Assembly: GCA_963556495.2 (NCBI GenBank)
Contig: OY747702.1
Span: 50,386,286 to 50,450,285, forward strand
Length of the DNA: 64,000 nt
Direction of reading: 5' to 3'
Source of the DNA: Valencia hispanica
Taxonomy: Eukaryota; Chordata; Actinopteri; Cyprinodontiformes; Valenciidae
In this document: positions 58,143 through 64,000 of the stretch, piece after piece
Numbering within the stretch: the first letter of the stretch is position 1
Layout of the letters: each line of letters begins with the position of its first letter
The notes under the pieces: generated by a model
The model's database searches: none
The model's input: the letters and a program-made list of their open reading frames with translations, nothing else
What the model was told of the DNA's origin: nothing
Translations under genes and position numbers: made by a program

Positions 58143-59606
58143 TCATTGCTGTGTGAACCGCGAGTGATCTGGGGCAGTTGAACCCTGTGTATGGATCTGA
58201 TCTCGCCCTATGCCCCCTCCTCGGCCTTTGCCTCTGCTACATTGATGTGAAATGTGGCCTACTTTCCCGCAGATCCAACACGTGGGGGCAGTGTGACCAC
58301 CTTGATGTCTCCATGACCCCTGTGGTGTCTTATGATGTGTATTCCTTTGTGGTCTAAACCCCCTTCCTTTGTTGTGGTTATCACTTTGATAATAAACTTC
58401 CCCCTCATCGTCTTCAACCTGAGTGTGAAAGACCTGTGTGTCGGAGTCTGGAGGTTTTGGTTTCTTCCCCTTTCTTTCAATGACACCTTCTGCAAAACGT
58501 GCATTGGCCATAAGGGTAGTAAGGTTGCATGTTTCCCATGTCAGAAGGTGATTTTTAATCCAATTAGTGATAGTGGGGTGGAAACTATGTAGCAGACCAT
58601 TACAGAAATGCCGCATATATGGAGTTTCATCACCATTCTCTTTAGTTAGGCCACTATGGGTATCATGTTCCTTTTGGTATCTGTATTTAAAATCATCTAC
58701 AGTTTCCCCAGGCTTCTGTTTTATGGAGGCCATATGCCCATAATCTGGTTTCTTTTTAAACTGTGCACGAACTTTATCCGCTACTGCATCGAATTGTTGC
58801 TTTAGTGCCTCCTGGAAATCATTCTGAAATTGTAACACAACTCCGGCATCATCTCTTCCTGTGTAATTTCCGGCTACATGGTGCCAGTCTTTCCCCAGCG
58901 ATGCAGCCATAGCCTGTCCTAATTCATGACCGTTTAACCGGTAGGATTTGACCACATCAACCATATCCTCTGTCCATTTTTCTGGATCCTCCTTATGGCT
59001 AGTGATTTGTTCACTCTCATAAGATTTATCCTCAGATTTTTTTGGACCTGACTTCTTTGTAATTCTAAGTCTTTGTTTTATTGTGGTACCATTTGTTTTT
59101 TCTTCAATTGCAAATTGATCTCTTGGAACAGGAGGATATAGACCTTCCCTTAAAGCCCCCGGCTGGTCTGATGGGGGTGTTGGTGGAGGTGCATAAGGTT
59201 CTCCTCCAACAGCCCCAGGGGGGTCTGTCTGAGCTGTAGGTGGAGATGCATAAGGAGGAGGGCGCAGTGTGAGCTCGTCACCTAGCTTTTTCATAAGAAG
59301 AGCCTCATCTTTAGCACCTTTGCTCTCTTTTCTGTTTTTTATATTTTGCTTCCTTTTCTCTGTTTCATCAGCCCACACACGTGCTATTTTTAACTGTGTC
59401 TGTTTAAGTTTTTTCTTTTTACCTTTAGCGATAAGTGTTTTTGCTTCAAGAACACATACAAGTTCTCTCCATTGGCTTCCTTTAAGCTTCCCATCTACTT
59501 TATACTTTTTGCGCCATTTTGTTAGAAACTGAAGATTTTCGGGGTTCTTTTTATACATATATTTTGAATCTCCTTCTAATTTGTCGGTGGAAACATCGTT
59601 TCCCAT
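58143..59606 (-). CDS. gag: ERV Gag polyprotein, intact
   Basis: 487 residues in one open frame. It starts MGNDVS, a fit for N-terminal myristoylation that targets Gag to membranes. Residues of roughly 60-110 are very Lys-rich. A PPPY late-domain motif (RPPPYASPP) occurs at about residue 115, as used for budding. The capsid-like region contains KQKPGETVDDFKYRY, similar to gammaretroviral capsids. Near the C-terminus CWICGKVGHISHQC is a single CCHC zinc knuckle, followed by a Gly/Arg-rich stretch. It ends in UGA followed by CUA, a context known to favour stop readthrough. No break is seen, so this copy could still express Gag. Confidence 0.9.
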   Translation of the reverse strand: MGNDVSTDKLEGDSKYMYKKNPENLQFLTKWRKKYKVDGKLKGSQWRELVCVLEAKTLIAKGKKKKLKQTQLKIARVWADETEKRKQNIKNRKESKGAKDEALLMKKLGDELTLRPPPYASPPTAQTDPPGAVGGEPYAPPPTPPSDQPGALREGLYPPVPRDQFAIEEKTNGTTIKQRLRITKKSGPKKSEDKSYESEQITSHKEDPEKWTEDMVDVVKSYRLNGHELGQAMAASLGKDWHHVAGNYTGRDDAGVVLQFQNDFQEALKQQFDAVADKVRAQFKKKPDYGHMASIKQKPGETVDDFKYRYQKEHDTHSGLTKENGDETPYMRHFCNGLLHSFHPTITNWIKNHLLTWETCNLTTLMANARFAEGVIERKGKKPKPPDSDTQVFHTQVEDDEGEVYYQSDNHNKGRGFRPQRNTHHKTPQGSWRHQGGHTAPTCWICGKVGHISHQCSRGKGRGGGIGRDQIHTQGSTAPDHSRFTQQ

Positions 59607-60154
59607 CTTTGCGTTGTTTTTATATAACCCTTAATGGGTTCTATTAATTGGTCTGGTAAAGTCTGTTGTTAGAATACCAAATAGTTCTATGAGAATAACA
59701 ACAGTAATTAATATTAAGGTTAAGGTGAATGAAAAAGCAAGAACTATGAAATTAGTCTGCTGATGAGTTAAAGTTAGTGATTTATTCTTTATTTAATTAA
59801 AGTAATGTTTTTTTTTTTTGGGTCATTTATTTGAGATTTTTACTTGTACTCAATTTCTGCTAAAACTGGATCGTATAGTTTTTAGTCTAAGTGTCTCTCT
59901 TGTGCAACTAGATTGAGCCGTTTTATGGCTTTCCTAATCTAAGGATGTGTTGTGTAACCTATAAATCCACACAGAACGTCTCTTGTAGTGCCCGTTCAAA
60001 CCGTACGTTAACACCGTTAGGTTTCAGGTTGGACTGGCATACATAAAGATTATGTCCTGTGTCTAATCTTTCTTATACCCACTTAGGGTGCGGTATTTCG
60101 TTTTGATTCTGCTGTTTGTGTTTTTACTTCCATACACTGGCGTGCTTTATTTCC

Positions 60155-60400
60155 CAGCGAGGTGGATTGGTTCGCAAACCTAACCCGTAACAACCGTATA
60201 TTTTTCAAGGTGGTCAGGTTCGCAGACCTGTACCGTTACGCCCTTTTTTCAAGGTGGACCAGTTCGCAAACCAGGTCCGTTACACCCTTTTTTTTTTGTT
60301 CAAATTTTATTTTTGAAGGTGGTCAGGTTCGCAGACCTGTCCCGTTACACCTCTTTTTCAAGGTGGACCGGTTCGCAAACCAGGTCCGTTACACCCTTCT
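60155..60400 (-). repeat. Five imperfect hairpin repeats in the ERV leader
   Basis: Five units share a TTCGCA(A/G)ACC core (plus strand) with self-complementary arms, for example CAGGTTCGCAGACCTG and GGACCGGTTCGCAAACC followed by AGGTCC. They are separated by CCGTTAC and T-rich spacers. Two sub-types alternate. The structure suggests tandem RNA stem-loops in the genomic RNA. Confidence 0.8.
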
Positions 60401-60705
60401 TTTGTCACTAAACAGTTACGGATCAACACCTGATATTTTATCAGAGAGGCTAAAGCATTCTTTAGGCCCAAACAGCAGAATATACCCTGACTATCTTAGA
60501 ATTTGTTTTGTTAAATGTAAAGGTGCACAAAAAAGACGTACTCACAATGTCCGCCCTATGCGAGTGACTCAAACCGAATCGATCGCACGGGAGCACACGC
60601 AGGGGGTCCTCGTGGAAGTTATGCAGCCGGCCAGTGCAGCAATTCAGCGATCTGGATGTCAAAAACAGCCCTTCGACGGAAACCACCGGCGGGAGTGCTC
60701 CGTAC

Positions 60706-60722
60706 GTCGGGTCTCGGCACCA
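60706..60722 (-). promoter_or_regulatory. ERV primer-binding site
   Basis: On the coding strand TGGTGCCGAGACCCGAC lies three bases after the 5' LTR. It begins TGG as expected for pairing with a tRNA 3' CCA. From memory of tRNA ends, both tRNA-His and tRNA-Phe would pair with one mismatch in the first 15 bases, so the primer is not settled. Confidence 0.75.
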
Positions 60723-60725
60723 AGA

Positions 60726-61113
60726 TGTTAGGTAATTGTTGTGGTTTACCTAAAACGAGTCACACACAAAAGTCAGAGATAATATGGAGTCAATAAGCTC
60801 TGCAGAGGTAGATGTGGATAATCAGTTCTGCAGAGGGAGACCAGGAAAATACTATAAGGAATGAGCCAACCGTCTGTCTGTTATCAGCTCCTCGTCACTC
60901 GTCTCCCTCACTGATCTCATCACTGGTCTCAAAGGGTTTCACCTCTGCAGGCTCTCTTTATTTAGTCACACTTCATTAACATATTAAAAGAACAGGATGT
61001 CATGCACAAGAGCATGTGACTGAAACCAAAATGACATTTAAAAAGTACATTAGAACTATGTGATAAAAACACCCTAAGAAAATAATAATACACCATTATT
61101 ATTTTCCCTAACA
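60726..61113 (-). repeat. ERV 5' LTR
   Basis: 388 bases, nearly identical to the 3' LTR with about three substitutions and one 1-base indel (for example CAGAG against CGGAG near 60775). It carries the viral promoter; no TATA box could be chosen with certainty. Confidence 0.93.
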
Positions 61114-62840
61114 GGCCTCACTGAGGAGAAAACTTTATCAAGAGTCCCAGCTTCTACCAGGACAAAACTGTCCAGCATTTCCTCTGGTAAAGATACACGC
61201 TCAGATTTGTCTAAAACCCTGTTACTCTGAGAGGATAAAATATTACATCTGATGGTGTCTACCTTCCCTCTGAAGTGGTCTGTGAACTCCTCATAAATAG
61301 TGTTTGAGGGGGGTTTCTTATATGCATTAGCAGTATGGTTAAAAATGTTGTCGATAGTGGAAAACAGAATTTTGGGATTATTTTTATGTTGTGAGATGAT
61401 TCTGGAAAAGTATTTATTTCTGGAATTTCTTGCAGTGTTATTATATGCTTTGAAACATTCAATGTACATTTGATGATTTACTGTGATTTTATTTTTCTTC
61501 CATCTTCTCTCTGCCACCCTGCAGCTCCTTTTTTTTTCTTTTACGGTCTTCATTTCTCCATGGTGTTGTAAGTTTTGAGTATGTGTTTCCAACTTTAAAT
61601 GGAGCCAGCATGTCAAGAGCTGATTGAAGCCTACTGTTAAAATTATTGACAATAAAATCACAGGGGGCAGGTAAAACAATAGGAGGAGTCTTTTGAAAGA
61701 CTTCCAGTAAACCTGCAGCCACTTCAGGGGTTAGATGGTGTTTCCTGACAGTTCTCACAGAGGTCTCCTGCTGGATGAAACTGGTGATATTAAAAAACAC
61801 ACAGTAGTGGTCAGAGACAGCCAAGTATACAACAGAGGACACACTGGTGGACAGGCCATACTTGATGACCAAGTCCAGGGTGTGTCCTCTGTTGTGAGTC
61901 GGCTGCATGACATGTTGACTAAAATCCATATAATTCAAAATCTTAAAAAATTCTGTTGATAAAGGATCTAAAATGTTTTTTTAATGTAGATTAAAATCAC
62001 CAGCTAAAATTATTCTTTCATAAGAGTTGTGCAAAATTGATAAAAATGACAATTCTTGAATAAAAAGTGCACTCTTTTTAGGAGGCCCATAAACTGTGAC
62101 GCATAAAATCTGAGTGCTAAAAACAGTTGCAGTATATTCAAAAGTGCTAAAGTTATCAAATAAAACAGCATGAGCATGCCAGGATCATTGCCAGAGCACG
62201 GGTACCTTGTCTGTTCAGATGTAATCCATCCAGCCCAAACAATTGACTCCTGACCCGGAAAAATGTTAAAATTGTCTATAAAACCAATATTGTGCATCAT
62301 GGTGGCAGAGGAAGGCCAAGTGTTCAGAGGTAAAAGCCTGCTAAAACTATGAATTCCTCTGCTGACGGTAGGGGTGGGGCCAGAAATACAAACAGACACG
62401 TGTGCATTTTAAAAGATTAAACAAATGAATAAAATCCAGCTTCAGGAGCTCAGACTGCTGTTTACGAATGTCATTGGCTCCAGCGTGAATTATAACTCTA
62501 CTCACAGATGTGTGAAGTTGGATATAGTCCAGGATATGTTCAGCAATGTCCTTTACTGTGGCTCCAGGAAAACACAGAGTGAGGGCTCCTCTCATCCTTA
62601 TATTCCTCATAATAGAGTCTCCGATGATGAACGTGGTGGGCGGCTGGTCTGCAAGTTGAACTGGGCAGAGGATCTTTCACCGTCCAGGACCTGCTGGATG
62701 TTGGCCAGATTAGCTTCCCCAGGACTGCAGCAATGTGTAGTCGGCGCTGAGGGCTTGTTCCGTGGGTTCGGGGTGTAGTGGAGCTCTCCTTGGTGAGTCC
62801 TGGCTGCGGTCCTGGGTTTGGCGCGACGTGGAGGGCTGCA
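61114..62840 (-). mobile_element. LINE C copy 2, 5' half
   Basis: Continues the copy cut by the retrovirus. Minus-strand pieces include linker KSERVSLPEEMLDSFVLVEA, endonuclease end MDFSQHVMQPTHNRGHTLDL and VSDHYCVFFNI, then the ORF1 esterase region with FPGATVKDIAEH and VIIHAGANDIRKQQSELL, and the preceding Pro-rich part. The front of the endonuclease is missing: ORF1 joins the middle of ORF2 near 62170, an internal deletion. The match to copy 1 stops near 62840. Confidence 0.82.
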
Positions 62841-62989
62841 TGGTAAAGATGGTTAAAACTTTGGGGGAAAAATGCAAAGAGGTGCTCCAAATAGATGTGA
62901 CAAGACGAGAGCAGCAGGCCAGACAGAGACAGACACAGAAAGGAGGAGGGAGCAGATATGCGACTGTCCTTGCCAAGAGCAGGAAGAAG

Positions 62990-63425
62990 AAAAAATGAAG
63001 GTCCTGGAAAGACTCCTGTTGGCCCACCTGAGTAAGCAAACAAGCACATATCAGGACCCCCTGCAATGTACTCATCGCCATGGAGTTGGAGTTGAAGATA
63101 AATCACTACCTGAAAAACAGACCACAGTTTTTGACACTGGAGGATTATTAGTCAAACCAGGTGGTCAGCAGCACAGGAGCACCACAGGGGACTGTTCTCT
63201 CACCATTCCTTTTTACTCTGTAAATTTCAGACTTCCAGTATACAGTAAGTCAGACCTGTCACCTGCAGAAATACTCAGATGACTGTAGTTATTGGGTGGA
63301 TCAGAGATGGAAACTGAATACAGAGAGCTGGTGGGCCACTTTGTGGCATGGTGTGGTAACAATCATCTTACCTTGAATGTTAACAAAACACAGGAAATTG
63401 TAGTAGATTTCAGATTTCAGAAAAA
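62990..63425 (+). pseudogene. Degenerate Rex1/CR1-like reverse transcriptase fragment
   Basis: Plus-strand stretches KVLERLLLAHLSK, DPLQCTHRHGVGVED and, after missing sequence, RSTTGDCSLTIPF, YRELVGHFVAWCGNNHLTL and NVNKTQEIVVDFR follow the order of a LINE reverse transcriptase of the DPLQFAY/NKTKELVVDFR type. Several stops, frameshifts and a central deletion are visible. Confidence 0.65.
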
Positions 63426-64000
63426 ATAAAATAAAAACTAAAAGTCAGATTTTTTGCTACAGCTGTATAGAATAGTCAAATTTAAGCATTTTTTAAGTTA
63501 CATTTTTAAACTACGTACCCTAGTTTTAAGCACACTTATACAAAGTAACTCTAAGGAAGACGTACTATTTATTGAACCTCAGAACTCAGAAATATGCACA
63601 ATTATTTGTTATTATCTTTGACCAACACATTACATTAAACTGTGTTTCAGTTCTCAATAAAATGCAAGCAGCACAAGATTCCAGGCTGGAATTCAACTAT
63701 ATAATTATGCAAAAAGTGGAAAAATAATGATTATACAATACTCTACTTCAGACTGTTTGGATTAGAATGATATTACTGCAGCCCCAAGGATATTGCTGAG
63801 AATACTCCATAGCTGTTATAACCTTCCCCCTTGGGTTGTCACATTAGTTACTGTCATGGTTCCTAGGTGTTTTTCTTTTGTTGGTTATTTTCCTTATTTT
63901 CTTTCATTTTTCATGTTAGTTTATTCCTAGTGTCCTTCCCTGTGATTTCTGTACTTTCTGGTTTCCCTCTAGTCTTGTCTTTAATTAGTTCCTGAGATCA
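63426..64000. other. Non-coding, nothing recognised
   Basis: AT-rich sequence to the window edge with no recognised gene or repeat. Confidence 0.35.

Larger units (their letters stand above)
59607..60725 (-). other. ERV 5' leader
   Basis: 1.1 kb between the 5' LTR and gag. It contains the primer-binding site at its LTR end, a cluster of repeated hairpins at 60155-60400 and otherwise AT-rich sequence. It is likely to contain the RNA packaging signal and splice donor; neither could be assigned exactly. Confidence 0.6.
54563..61113 (-). mobile_element. Endogenous retrovirus, gamma/epsilon-like, defective
   Basis: A 6.55-kb provirus in minus orientation with two LTRs (389 and 388 bases), primer-binding site, gag, protease, deleted pol, env and polypurine tract. 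A 5-bp target duplication GGCCT lies at 54558-54562 and 61114-61118. The LTRs begin TGTTAGG and end CCTAACA and differ at about four positions, so the insertion is young. Gag with a PPPY motif and one zinc knuckle, a same-frame protease behind a readthrough stop, and an Env with the CX6CC motif point to the gamma/epsilon retrovirus group. Loss of most of pol means it could move only with help from another copy. Confidence 0.93.

Overview
The window reads as ray-finned (teleost) fish nuclear DNA. It is AT-rich, contains one spliced vertebrate gene, and is packed with fish-type mobile DNA: L2-type and Rex3/RTE-like LINEs, tRNA-derived SINEs, Tc1, hAT and TTAA-flanked DNA elements, and a gamma/epsilon-type endogenous retrovirus. 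No bacterial features are present.

Layout. Bases 3198-12548 (minus strand) hold a complete LMAN2 (VIP36) gene, an L-type lectin cargo receptor of the early secretory pathway. All coding exons could be placed with consistent splice phases, giving a protein of about 333 residues with signal peptide, lectin domain, membrane anchor and KRFY tail. Exon 4 is present twice in tandem: 4a at 6774-6856 and 4b at 6642-6721. The copies have the same phases, different sequences and only 52 bases between them. They read as mutually exclusive exons that swap part of the metal- and sugar-binding site. This is the most interesting item in the window. The introns carry a LINE tail, a DNA-transposon remnant and a Rex3 insertion.

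Bases 12.5-34 kb hold no recognisable cellular gene. They contain microsatellites, SINEs, fragments of an L2-type LINE (called LINE A here), a Tc1 remnant, an hAT element with an 8-bp target duplication, two or three other inverted-repeat elements, a 41-bp near-perfect palindrome and a CpG-rich transposon with four 16-bp repeats.

Bases 34.6-50.3 kb are LINE territory. A nearly intact LINE A (34958-38537) sits inside the 3' part of another LINE. Next comes a nest: LINE B (40.3-50.3 kb) is interrupted by a TTAA-flanked element and by LINE C (42330-49139), and LINE C is itself interrupted by an inverted LINE A copy (46033-47818) that splits its YADD catalytic motif. An identical 329-bp tandem duplication follows.

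Bases 52.6-62.8 kb are a second LINE C copy (minus strand) split by a retrovirus (54563-61113, minus strand). The virus has roughly 99% identical LTRs and a GGCCT target duplication. Its gag and protease reading frames are open and separated by one UGA followed by CUA. Most of pol is deleted, and env has a frameshift and a stop before the membrane anchor, so this copy is defective on its own.

All gene and repeat identities come from reading motifs by eye. No database search was run.
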